Both the position numbers and the translations under genes were made by a program. Under the pieces are notes generated by a model. The model worked only from the letters and a program-made list of their open reading frames with translations. It searched no databases and was not told the origin of the DNA. DNA of 64,000 nucleotides, taken from contig JASFAU010000012.1 in assembly GCA_039704465.1 (NCBI GenBank), forward strand, positions 744,001 to 808,000. The letters run 5' to 3'. The DNA comes from Plasmodiophora brassicae (taxonomy: Eukaryota > Endomyxa > Phytomyxea > Plasmodiophorida > Plasmodiophoridae). Of the stretch, positions 1 through 10,105 are shown in pieces. The stretch's first letter is position 1. The number at the start of each line of letters is the position of its first letter.

Positions 1-656
1 GTTCCATTTCGGTACTATTCTCCCGACTGAGACACCGCTGCTCCCGGCGAAAGGTGGTTGAAAGTTCGTGTGGACGGTACCGGTTATCGTGCATCTACGC
101 TCCTGGCCATACGTCGGATCACATGTGCTTCGCCCTAACGCCGGGCGATATTCTGTTCTCCGGCGACTGTATCCTCGGTGGTGATTCGACTGCGGTGTTC
201 GACGACCTGACCAGGTGGCGAACGTGTACGATTGGAAATCCGTTAACGCTGAGGTATTTTGTGAGAAGATACATGGAGTCCCTGATGGCGCTAGCCGCTC
301 GTGAACCGGCGTTCCAGGTAATCTGTCCAGGACATGGGTCAATCGTGCACAACCCTCGCGTTAAGATCCAGCATTACATCGAGCACGTAGGGACCATCGG
401 TAATTACCTGCGCCTCCTTACGTCCCTGACCGGCGCGTAGAGACTGGCCAGGGATCGCCAAATACTGGACTCCCTATCAGGCAATGGCGCCTTGTCCTGC
501 GACGATATCCAGCGGATCATCTATGGTGAAACGTCCGGCCAGCTACAATCTGCTGCCAGGCTCGTCCTCCAGCAGCACCTGCGTCGCCTCGTCCACCTCG
601 GGAACCTCTGCGAGAACGGCCCTGACCTGTACTCTTTACCAGCCGACTCTCAATGA
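1..656 (+). CDS. LACTB2-like metallo-beta-lactamase-fold nuclease, 3' part
   Basis: This is the C-terminal part of a metallo-beta-lactamase-fold protein closest to LACTB2, a mitochondrial endoribonuclease in animals. The 5' end lies outside the window. Exons read 1-214, 269-386 and 441-656. Both introns are 54 nt with GT/AG ends. Visible landmarks are APGHTSDH, FSGDCILGG (metal-ligand Asp) and CPGHGSIVHNP (metal-ligand His). A C-terminal winged-helix tail ends at the TGA at 654-656. The first intron is a multiple of three and has no stop, so an unspliced reading stays open. Splicing restores the family spacing DDLTR-YMESL. The HxHxDH motif must be upstream. Identity is confident at family level; the exact start of the first visible exon is uncertain. 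Confidence 0.85.
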
Positions 657-1031
657 ACCGGTGACCACCGGTTTGCCTTTGTGATGGTGTTGCCAGGGAA
701 GGTTGCCCACGATGATAAGCAGTCCTATAGCGTCGCTAACATTAGTTGGACCTACGGCCACAGAGAGCGGTTTGTCAGAATGACCGTTCAAGTGGGCGGG
801 CTCTGCAGGGCTAAATTTCACATGATCGTCTACCACAGCAGGGCCGATCAGAGCGGCTCATTGCAAGGCAGATTCGCCACTGCAGGCAGCTGAGAGGCTA
901 CGTTGCACAGGTCCAGCAGGCGACTGTCCCCAAAACCAAACCCAGCCTGTATTTAGCGGTCGGGACAGTGCGAATTCATGATCTGATGCGGTCGGTTGGA
1001 CTGTGGTGCAGAACTGAAGATACGGGCGCAT
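636..1031 (-). CDS. Possible small protein of unknown function (116 aa)
   Basis: A weakly supported two-exon model (902-1031 and 636-856, 45-nt intron) gives 116 residues without recognised domains. Its ATG (1031-1029) directly follows the stop of the next upstream minus gene, in the same frame. Its 3' end overlaps the last 21 bases of the convergent LACTB2-like gene. Residues such as TGWVWFWGQSPAGP read like protein, but the region could equally be 3' UTR of the two neighbours. Confidence 0.25.
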
Positions 1032-1433
1032 CTATGGAGACGGTACAGGCAGGTCCGAAGTTGCCAACGCCTGCGACGACGATGTCGCAGGCGCCGCCTG
1101 ATTAGCCAGAATAGACTGCAGCGTGTCCAGCTTCTCCAACTTCATTCGATGGTAGTCAGCCAACTTGACATCGATGTTCCTGCGCATCTCGATGAAATCT
1201 TTGTCCAACTGGCAATGCCATGGATAAAGGACACCTACAACAGCTGGTGAGATCACAGCCTGGCCGGCGGACAGCAGCGACGGCCGCACCAATCTGGAAG
1301 GACAGGGCAAACGATCCGATGGCACTGCACGGGGCGCCAGAGGTCAGACGAGGCGCGGCGACGCACTGCGAGGCACATACAAGTTGAAGTAGGGGAGGCC
1401 CGTCGCCAGGATGCGACCAGCGGCCGACGACAT
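1032..1433 (-). CDS. Small single-pass membrane protein (93 aa)
   Basis: Three exons (1381-1433, 1273-1324, 1032-1208) splice into a 93-residue protein. It has one hydrophobic stretch near residues 14-36 (FAIGSFALSFQIGAAVAAL), a short charged helix (DKDFIEMRRNIDVKLADYHR) and a Ser/Ala/Pro-rich tail ending in DLPVPSP. The start at 1433 is the first ATG downstream of a TATA-like element on the same strand (1547-1554). The size and the N-terminal membrane helix would suit a small organellar-membrane or membrane-anchored protein, but no family was recognised. The frame is open further upstream, so a longer N-terminus cannot be excluded. Confidence 0.45.
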
Positions 1434-1874
1434 GACGAAGCCGCTGCTGCCTGCGCGGCTCTGGATGACGCACGCCGGTTGGTCCCAGGTGTCGCGGTCG
1501 CACCGCCGCGGAGGAAACCGCGCAGAACCCGCGCCCAGCCCAGTCCTATTTTTAGTGGTCGGGCGCGCTGCCCACGGACCTCCTTCGAACAGCCGACGAC
1601 GAGTCCGACCCTCTTGTCCGCCCTGGGGCGCGCTGGCTCCACAGTACGACCGCGGCAGTACCTACCGACCTAACGCCGATCCGAGCATAGAGAGCCGCCG
1701 TCGACGTACGACGCGGGCGCGTCCCGGCGTGACACTGGCGGCGGCCGAGGGCCGGCCCGGCTGCCAAAAACGAAACAGAGCAGGAGGCGGCTGTGCTGTT
1801 GTTGTATCCGGCGGCGCGGGCTCCAACGACGTGTCAGTACTCCAAATCGGTGAACGACGCCGGGAACCGGATCG
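1434..1874. other. Divergent intergenic region with a TATA-like element
   Basis: This 441-bp GC-rich stretch separates the minus-strand small membrane protein from the plus-strand phosphatase. On the minus strand TAAAAATA (1554-1547) lies about 114 nt upstream of the ATG at 1433 and is the best promoter candidate. Long open frames occur on both strands, but they look like by-products of high GC content. No other element was recognised. Confidence 0.4.
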
Positions 1875-2834
1875 ATGGTCGTCGACCCGTCGCTGCTGTG
1901 GCGCGCCAGCGAGATCGTCCCTGGCGCCTTGTACCTGGGCGGGAAGCATGACGCCAAGCAGGGCACGGCGCTGAGGCACTACGGCATCGGGCTGATCATG
2001 TACGAGGCGCCGCGCGCGCGCCTGTGCTCCAGGCGTTCCTAACCGGCGTCTGTGCAGAAACTGTGCCAAGGAATGCAAACCGGAGGAGGGGCGGACGGTC
2101 CCGACTATGAATCTCGAACTGTCAGCGCGTTCGCGAGGGCGCCCTCGCCATCCTGATCTGACGTCCTCCCGCGGTTAGGCATGACTCCGTTCGGCAGATT
2201 ATCACGCCGCACTTCGAATCGACGTTCAACGCCATACAGCAGGCCCGCCAACGGAACGTGGCCGTCCTCGTCCACTGCGTGTCTGGCGTGTCGCGTGCCC
2301 CGACGATCTGCATCGCCTACCTGCTGATGTCCTCGCCGGACCTGTCGCTGAAGGACGCGCTGGGTTTCGTTCGGGAACGCCGACCAAGTCGGTGCGCCCG
2401 CCCCTCCTCGGTCGTCGACTCCAAACCTGATCCGCTCTTGTGTAGTCATCCGCCCGAATGCCGGCTTCCTTCGTCAGCTCATGGCCTACGAGATGCAGGC
2501 CCGGGCGCTGCCGGCATCGACGCTGGCACTGCCGAAGAGGGCGCAGCGGCGCCTGGATGGCGAAGACAACGATGTCTGCAGCGCTCTCTACGACGTGACC
2601 GCTGCGCCTGGAGGGGATACCGCTGTCATCGTGGGGCAAATTGGCGCGGTCGGTCGCAGCGAGGGCGTGCGCTGGGATTCCGTTCGCGTCAAGTCGCCCG
2701 GCGTCGTCCGATGCACGTGCGCGATCGACCAGCGCACGTCGACCCCGGACGCTGTGCAGGAATTGCTCCGGGCCCTTCCGCTTGTTTCCGATTGCTGCCT
2801 CCTGCGGTTCCAGCCGGTTGCGCTTAACAAGTAA
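1875..2834 (+). CDS. Dual-specificity protein phosphatase
   Basis: This is a DUSP-type cysteine phosphatase, expected to dephosphorylate Ser/Thr and Tyr residues of proteins. Exons are 1875-1999, 2058-2120, 2179-2387 and 2446-2834. Each of the three introns is 58 nt, and the product is 261 aa. The domain opens with EIVPGALYLGGKHDA. It has the active-site loop HCVSGVSRAP (CX5R, nucleophile Cys near residue 96). A candidate general-acid Asp lies about 30 residues earlier in NLELHDSVRQ. It also has the conserved RRPIIRPNAGFLRQL segment, which is recovered only after splicing. The last third (to LNK) has no recognised domain. The ATG at 1875 precedes the domain closely and no targeting signal is visible. 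Confidence 0.88.
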
Positions 2835-2901
2835 ACAAGCCGTCCGACCGTCGGTTCGTCGTCCCGTTCGGGTTCTTGTATAGGAATGCGGGTTTCTGAG
2901 G

Positions 2902-3772
2902 TTACGGTTGTCGAGCCGCCGTGCCTCGATGTCGTCGTGCTTGCCGGTTCTCCTTGTCGATCAGGATCTCTCTGGCGCGCATCCGCATGGCCCTGATCAG
3001 CTGAATCTGCCTCTCGTCGAGCTTGTCGCCGGCGTCGCCCTCCAGCCTGTCCAGGTCGTCGTCCTGGTCCTTGGGCGGGTCCGCAAACGCACAGGGAATC
3101 ACGAAGCACCCGCTGCTCGTGTTCCACATGGCGATCGCGAACGCCGCCCATGTGATCGACGGGAACCCGACCTCGAACGACGTCAGCACAATGGACAGTA
3201 TCAGTGCGATCGGCAGATCGCAGATGATCGAGTACAACCCAATGTGCAACTGCAGGCGGTCGGTCAGCGTTAGACGTCGAGATGCTGATGGCCCGGGGGG
3301 TTACCATTGCAGGTTCCCTGGAGTTGGCCCCGAACCCATCGCCGCGCGTGTACGCGTAGTAAAGGATGAACAACGGGGACGGGAACAGCTCGACAACGCG
3401 CTGGTCGAGGGCTTGCCTGGAGCGGTGGCGCCTGACGATCCAGAGGAACCGCAGGTCGACGCAGATGGTGAAGGCGGCCGCGATCATGGTGAACAGCATG
3501 ATGCCGTGTACGAGGTAGACGACGTCGGTGGACGCCGCGTTGTCCTGCGTTAGGCAACTGGACCCGAACCGCAGCGTCGTGTAGGTGAAGCAGTAGAGGG
3601 CGATGGACCCGTACGTCACGAACGCTCGGGCAACGAGCAGGGCTGCTTCGCACCGCGTCAGAGTGTAGATCGGGGACCCGCCTTCGCCAGGAATGCTGAC
3701 GACGTTCAGGTCGATGTCATCGTAGTTGACGGCGACGTCGATGATCCCCGGATAGCGGTAGTCGTTGGCCAT
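2902..3772 (-). CDS. Multi-pass membrane protein of unknown function (271 aa)
   Basis: Two exons (3305-3772 and 2902-3249, 55-nt intron ending CTGCAG) encode 271 residues. At least four hydrophobic segments are visible: around ALLVARAFVTYGSIALYCF, VYLVHGIMLFTMIAAAFTI, LYSIICDLPIALILSIVL and ITWAAFAIAMWNTSSGC. A basic loop (RRHRSRQ) follows the second. The charged C-terminal tail is rich in Asp, Glu, Lys and Arg and presumably cytosolic. The ATG at 3772 is the first ATG downstream of a TATAAA on the same strand (3981-3976). No transporter or receptor family was recognised. The upstream leader has an open frame ending one base out of register (see findings). Confidence 0.6.
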
Positions 3773-3975
3773 CGCCGACGTCCCCCGATGGGCGGATCCA
3801 CAATGATGGCTGCCTCGAACACGTCGCCCCGAGTGACAGTCTGCGACTGACTGGCGAACGACTGGGAGTGCTGCTCCAGAACCCCAACAGCGAGATCCAG
3901 TAGCTGCCAGTGCCGGTCGTCAGATCTGGCGGGCGCTCGTTCGACCTACCAGACTCCCACAATCATACCCGACCC

Positions 3976-3981
3976 TTTATA
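3976..3981 (-). promoter_or_regulatory. TATAAA box upstream of the membrane-protein gene
   Basis: TATAAA reads on the minus strand about 205 nt upstream of the ATG at 3772. No ATG intervenes between the expected transcription start and that codon, which supports the chosen start. Confidence 0.45.
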
Positions 3982-4151
3982 CGCTCTGAGTGCCAATCCG
4001 CGCCTGTTCCCAGGACGGCAATGCAGCGACTTTCAACAGTGAAAGCCGTCCTGGCAACCGTCATGGAGGCGTCGTTTCGGGTCGGGGCTGGGTACACTGT
4101 GAAAGGCAGACCAGAGAGAGCGAGAGGCTGCGCCTCTAAGAGACCGACACG

Positions 4152-4790
4152 ATGCAGAGTTCGTCTGGGCTGCCGCGCCTTGTGCTGGCTGTGGTGCTTG
4201 GCATATCGATCCTGCAGGGAGTGCCAGACGATGGCCCGTTCGTCCATGTGGCCGCCGTTTGGCCGAGCACAAACGTGTCGATGAGCGCGATCCAGAACCT
4301 GATATTGACGATCGCGTCGTTATGCCCAGCGGGCACAACGGTCGACCTGTCGGCCACGTCAATCAATGACGCTGCGTCATCCGCGATGTACCAAGTAACG
4401 CCGCCCACCGACGCCAATGTCTCCGGCCTCGCTCTTCACCTGCAATCCAGCCTCTCCGCAATCGGCAACGTTCAGGTCCAGGTCAGCGTCCTGTTCGCCT
4501 GCCATGGGCAAGTCTTCCCAACAGAGCAGCAATCGCCTTGCGTCAAGCTGGTTACGCCAGGCACGAAGTCGCAGAGCACGACCATCATCGTGGTGTGCGC
4601 CATTGCCCTGGTGATTCTCTACGCGACCCAGTGTGCGTTCAGACGCTTGATGAACCGCAACGCAGCGGCCAACGGGCCCGTGTTCGACCACTCCGCCCAG
4701 GATAAGGCACTGGGCCCTATCGAACCATCTGCTGCTCTTGAATTGGACGACGTCAGCGCTGCGCATGACGGGGACCTGTTGGACAAATAG
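4152..4790 (+). CDS. Predicted type I membrane protein (212 aa)
   Basis: A single exon encodes a protein with an N-terminal signal peptide (hydrophobic core LVLAVVLGISIL). An extracellular region of about 130 residues follows, with repeated VSMSAIQNL- and VSGLALHLQ-like amphipathic stretches and paired cysteines. One membrane helix (TIIVVCAIALVILYATQ, around residues 147-165) is followed by a short basic stop-transfer (RRLMNR) and an acidic cytoplasmic tail. No family was recognised. The fold could be SEA- or ferredoxin-like, but this is only a guess from the hydrophobic pattern. Confidence 0.65.
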   Translation: MQSSSGLPRLVLAVVLGISILQGVPDDGPFVHVAAVWPSTNVSMSAIQNLILTIASLCPAGTTVDLSATSINDAASSAMYQVTPPTDANVSGLALHLQSSLSAIGNVQVQVSVLFACHGQVFPTEQQSPCVKLVTPGTKSQSTTIIVVCAIALVILYATQCAFRRLMNRNAAANGPVFDHSAQDKALGPIEPSAALELDDVSAAHDGDLLDK

Positions 4791-4869
4791 ACAAAGGGAC
4801 GTTGGCCACAGTTCTGTATATCGATGGTGCTTTGCCAAACGTGACAGGCCAAGTTGTCGACGACGGCAT

Positions 4870-7800
4870 TCATTCGGGGGCCTTCTTGATGGACGCGATC
4901 AGGTCGCCAGCCGTGATGGAATCGCCCGAGGAGACGGCAACCGCAGCGACAACGCCGCCAACAGGGGCGGCAACGACCGTCTCCATCTTCATTGCAGAGA
5001 GGACAGCGAGTGGGTCGCCCACCTTCACAGCGGTGCCCACCGTAACGCGGACGTCGACGACGACGCCGCTCATGGGCGCTCCAACGGATCCGGGATCGTT
5101 CGGGTCCGACGCGGGTCGTGCCTTGCTGTCAACAGCTGCGGTTCGGTCGTCAACATGAACAGACCGGGCGTTTCCGTTGACTTCCCAGAAGACCTCGCGC
5201 TTGCCGCTCCCCGTGGCCGGCCCCACGGTCAGCAACTTAACGTACAGGCGTTTACCGCGCTCGATCTCGAACGACACTTCTTTGCCAACGGCCACCGGAG
5301 CGAACACGAGCGGCGTCGGGAGCACCGATATGTCACCGTACTTGGTGACGAATTCGCCATACTCGTCGAACACTTGAGGGTAGAGAGCAGCACTGAGAAT
5401 ATCGCATTCGCGAATCGGGAACGAAAACTTCTTCTCCAAGCGGTCCCGCAGATCAGCGAAGTCGAGAGGTGGCAACGTCTTGCCGGGCCGCTCCTTGAAG
5501 CACGGCAGGTCGCGAACAACGTCGCTTCGTAAGGGTTCGGGAAAGCCGCCTTGGGGAATGCCAATGTAACCTTGGAAGAACTGAACGACGGAGGTGGGGA
5601 ACGAAAGTGTTTTCGCCTGAGCTCGGACGTCATCTTCGGATAGCCCATTCTGCATGTCGTATAAGCAAACGAGGAGGACAGCGTCATGGGACTGCTCCTC
5701 ACCTGCACCATAAACTGTGCAAGATCACCGACGACCTTAGACGATGGAGTCACTTTAACAATATCGCCTAGCAAGCGGTTCGCCTAGATGATCCAGGTGC
5801 TTAGCGACACGCTCGATACGGTGTGCAACGATGAGGTCAACCTGCGCGTAAGCAACCTTGATGGCCGGCCAGCTTTTTCCGAGACCAAGTTTAAACGCCT
5901 GGTACTGCAGATTGGTGTACTGGCCTCCAGGCATCTCATGAATCTGTCGCAGTAACACTTGTAAGACTTCGGGAACCAATGATCTTCAAGTAACGTCATC
6001 TTACGTAGACATCTGAATTGCCACTTCGCAAACTTGGCGACTCGAAAGCCGCATAGAGTTCTGGTGGCGACCGTCAATAACGTTACCATGAAACCAACAA
6101 GGCAAATGGAACCTCTCGTCATTTCCCAGTAGTCGTTCAGATGCGACAGATCCTGCAGCGAAAGGCCAGTGTCCAGTGGGGTCCCTTCAAGAGCACCGAC
6201 GATAGCGCCCATTGACGGCTGAGATGTCAGCCCGGACAGACCTGGCAGATGCATCAAGACAGGATAACGGTGAGGCCGAAGGAACAACTAACTGTCAATA
6301 GCAGCATCAACGACGTCCGCCCCAGCTTCACCACAGGCAATCATGGCAGCGACACCAGTGCCTGCTGTATCATGTGTGTGCACATGGATAGGCAGCCAGG
6401 GGAATTCTTTCCTGATAGCTCCTACGAGAATGCGGGCCGCTCTGCGAAACAATTAGATCATCGCAACAGAAAGGTAGGACTAGCGATAGGTACTTTGGCT
6501 TCAGTAGCCCCGCCATGTCCTTGATTGCAAGCACGTGAATGTCGAGTTCCACGAGCTGACGGACGAGATCAAGGTAGTACTCTGTCGTATACTTGGTTTT
6601 CGTTGAATCGCTGACATCCCCAGTGTAGCAAATGCAGGCTTCTACAACGGCGCCAGCAGCGTGGATGGCCTTGATTCCAAGAGCAAGATTCTCCATGGAG
6701 TTCAGCGAGTCGAAGACCCTGAAAATGTCGATCCCATGCTGTTGGGCGCACTTGACGAATTCAAAGACGACGTTGTCTGCCGGCAGAGCACGATCAGTGC
6801 AGTTCATTACATGGGATCAGACGTTGGTCGGCGTCACCTGGGTATGACGTATAACCTACAGCGTTCGCACCACGGAGCAGCATTTGGAAAGGAATATTGG
6901 GAACACGACGTCGCAATGTCTCCAAGCGTTCCCATGGGCACTCGTGCAGAAACCTCAGGGCAACGTCAAACGTTGCCCCGCCCCAGCATTCAATACTGTA
7001 GGCTTTAGCGCTATACACACCAACAGTCAATAACGTGGAATGGTCAGCTGCTTGCTTGTCATGACACATACAGGGCAAACGACGTCTGTTTCGCAATCTG
7101 CTTGATGTCGTACGTCCGGACGCGCGTCGCCAGCAATGACTGATGGGCATCACGCCAGGTCGTATCCATGATAAGCAGCTAAGAGACAGTTAGTTGAGAT
7201 TGTTGAACGACACAAGGCTTTAGCATACCCCTTCATGTTCACGAACGGCTTTTGCAAACGCTTTGGGTCCGTGTCGAAGGAGAATGTCTCGGAAGCCGGA
7301 CGGACGTTTATCAGGAGTCGGTGTGAACAAATCCAGCGGCGGCAGTGGTGCAGGATCTGGAAGAACATCGACCTTGTTCGGCAGGTCAAGGCCGTTGACT
7401 TTGATGTCAGACAAGAATGACAGCAACCGAGTCGCTCGGTCAGCCGACAGGCGGTAAGTGAGCACATCTGGTGTCTGATCGATGAAATTTGTGTGGGCCC
7501 CGCGGTGCTGGCGGAAGTACGGATGCGTCAGCAGCTTCTGCAGGAAAGGAATGTTGGTCTTCACGCCACGAATTCTGAACTCTAGATTCCGCCTTCAGTG
7601 TCTAGTGTAGGGTGGTTGTAATAGAGTTGCACGAACCTGCCAGAGCGCGAAGACAGCGAATAATCGCCTCGTCAAACGTAAGAGCACTAACGATGACCTT
7701 GACGAGAAGCGAATCATAGTGAGGCGACACGATGCTGCCAGCAGCACAAGCCCCATCCTGGCGGACCCCAATTCCGCCGCTAGACCGGTACACTTCAAGA

Positions 7801-9619
7801 CGGCCAGAGTCTGGCCGGAACCCCTCCACTGGATCTTCGGTTGTGATTCGAAGCTGAATGGCGCACCCATGGCAGTGAATTGCGTCCTGCGTTATGCCAA
7901 GCTCCGAAAGCGGCACTCCACACGCGACGGCGATCTGCGTTTTGACGAGATCGAAGCCAGTGATCTCTTCCGAAACGGTGTGCTCGACCTGAATTCGAGG
8001 GTTGACCTCAATCTAGTCATCGCGATTATGGGTACCACAGTGTCATCCAGCGTTCCGAACCCCCTTACAAAATAGTGCCGATCTTTCTCGTCCACAAGGA
8101 ATTCAACTGCATACACGTATCAGCGCCGTTTACATCAATGCGGATCAAAGCAAAACCCATTACCTGTGCCGGCGTTGTAGTATCCGACCTCCTTTGCAAT
8201 CTTGAGAGCATCCGCGAGAATGGCGGTTCTGGTCGTCGGCGCCAGGTTCTGCGCCGGAGCAAACTCCACAACCTGTGCAACGGAAATTAGGACATGCGAT
8301 GCATTCGCATTTACAAGCACAACGCATAGGGCACACATACTTTCTGGTATCGTCGCTGAACGCTGCAGTCACGTTCAAAGAAGTGCACGACTGTGAGCTC
8401 TATGAGGTCTCCTAATTGCAGATCACCGAGCAACATTTACCATTGCCTTGCGTGTCGCCCATAATCTGGACCTCAATGTGCCGCTTATGACAGACGTCAG
8501 CTACGATGCGACACAACGGAGCAGCACATGTCTACCGGCTCTGACAGGAAGCGCTCAACAAAGACGGTACCGTTACCGAAGCTCGCCAAAGCTTCAGATG
8601 AAGCTCGCCGGAACGCCTCGTCGATTTCCGGTTTTGAACGAACAACCCTGAATAGCGGTTAGGGGCGATTGCAACACGGGCAGCAGGCACTTGCTGACCT
8701 CATTCCGCGACCGCCACCACCATAAGCTGCCTTTAATATTATAGGCAGGCCGTGTTGTTCAGTAAACTTGTGAACATCCTAACAACGCGTTTCCCACGTT
8801 GTCAAACAACCCTGCACGAGAAACGATGCCTTCGGAAGTACCTGTGCAGTCTGACAGGGTCCATCCGAACCGGGAATGACAGGAACGCCCGCCGCAATGG
8901 CAATCGTTCGTGCCTTTGTTTTCGTTCCCAGTCGCTCGATAGCGTCCGCGGACGGTCCAACGAAGATGATGCCAGCCTTCCTGACGCGTTCGGCGAACTC
9001 GCTGCTTTCTGACAAGAAGCCGTCTGCGCCAGCCATCAGCTTCCATGTGATACACACTGTGAGGAAATCGTTTGCGTACATCCAGGGTGGATTGCGTCAA
9101 CTTTGTTGTCAATGGCAATCCTCAAAATGTCGTCCATGTCAAGGTAGGCCGCGATTGGAGCCTTTCCTTCACCGACCTACGGCAACCTCGCCGTTCAGTG
9201 CAATAGCAGAGCCTTGACAGGACGTTCACAGACCAGGTACGATTCATCGGCACGGTATCGGTGCAGGCTGAGCCGATCTTCCGTAGAGAATATGGCGACC
9301 GTGTTCAGGCCCAGTTCATGCGCCGCACGACAAATCCTCATGGCGATCTCTCCACGATTCGCAGCCATCTACACGGAAGCGAATCGTCTGAAAATTCGCC
9401 GTTTGGGTATGAGTGGACCCGAAGTTCTACAATCTTCGTGATGGATCGAGTGACGGCAGCCGGGGCGATGGATCGGGCGACGGCGCGGCTGAGCTCGTAG
9501 GTCGTCTCAGCACCCGAGTCCGACCCGTCCAGTGGCATCTCGCCCGGGCCCACTGCGAACCACTTTGGCGTGTACGCATCGGGAGGCAGGCGCGGTCCGG
9601 TCGGCCCCGGGACCTTCAT
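4870..9619 (-). CDS. PC: Pyruvate carboxylase (21 exons, 1207 aa)
   Basis: Biotin-dependent carboxylation of pyruvate to oxaloacetate; anaplerosis. Exons 5' to 3': 9431-9619, 9234-9368, 9080-9176, 8842-9023, 8699-8778, 8536-8647, 8441-8483, 8341-8390, 8164-8272, 8069-8106, 7637-8012, 7229-7581, 7072-7178, 6838-7010, 6494-6776, 6293-6441, 6113-6241, 6005-6060, 5842-5943, 5703-5783, 4870-5649. The twenty introns of 50-68 nt all keep phase. Biotin-carboxylase landmarks: [43 protein letters not shown]. Carboxyltransferase: [37 protein letters not shown]. Biotin carrier: LSAMKMETV, with biotinyl Lys about residue 1169. Length and domain order match single-chain eukaryotic enzymes. The first 60 residues are Pro/Gly-rich and not a clear mitochondrial presequence, so compartment is open. 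Confidence 0.95.
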
Positions 9620-10105
9620 CGTCAACGCAGTTGAACTTTCACAGTGTGACGGCCTGACCGCTCCAGATTCGCGGAATTTCGACTGGTTTTGCCACCCCCA
9701 AATACAATACAGATCTGCCAGGCTCGGGCCGGCTTCCAGGCTCGGCTTCCAGGTTCGCCCGGGGCCGACTGCGGTTGACATGTGGCAATGATATCAACAG
9801 AGCCCCCACCTCCACCCCACCCCCCGCGCGTGGTGGTACGTACGGGCTCGTTTAGCCCAGGATGCATTCGACCATCATGCATTTCGCCAGGAGCGGGTCT
9901 CGCTCGAACGAACCTACGCCATCATAGCCGTAGACGGCGCCTTTCCCGTTGTTGTCGATGCCGGCAACAGTGTCGGACGGGTAGGCGGCGCCGACGTGAA
10001 TAGATAGCGCGAAACGCAAAGAAGCCCAAACGAAACGAACGACAGGGTGTGGGCCAGGGCAGAATTCCGCACGTGTCGGGCACTTTCATTTCAAATGGGA
10101 TTCAG
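9620..10105. other. Intergenic region with a G-rich tract
   Basis: This 486-bp region lies upstream of pyruvate carboxylase and downstream of the next minus gene. It contains a pyrimidine tract at 9803-9825. On the minus strand this reads as G-runs of 6, 4, 2, 2 and 5 separated by single bases, about 185 nt upstream of the carboxylase ATG. No gene is supported here. Confidence 0.5.

Noticed and set aside
24..60. GTG/TTG-initiated starts for several open frames
   Set aside because: Eukaryotic starts are ATG; frames that begin at GTG (for example 54, 16187, 16306, 32055, 56682) were trimmed to the first ATG or treated as continuing from an upstream exon.
1411..1974. Long plus-strand open frame opposite the small membrane protein and phosphatase promoter
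   Set aside because: Arg/Pro/Gly-rich composition without domains; it overlaps a better spliced model and reflects GC-rich antisense openness.
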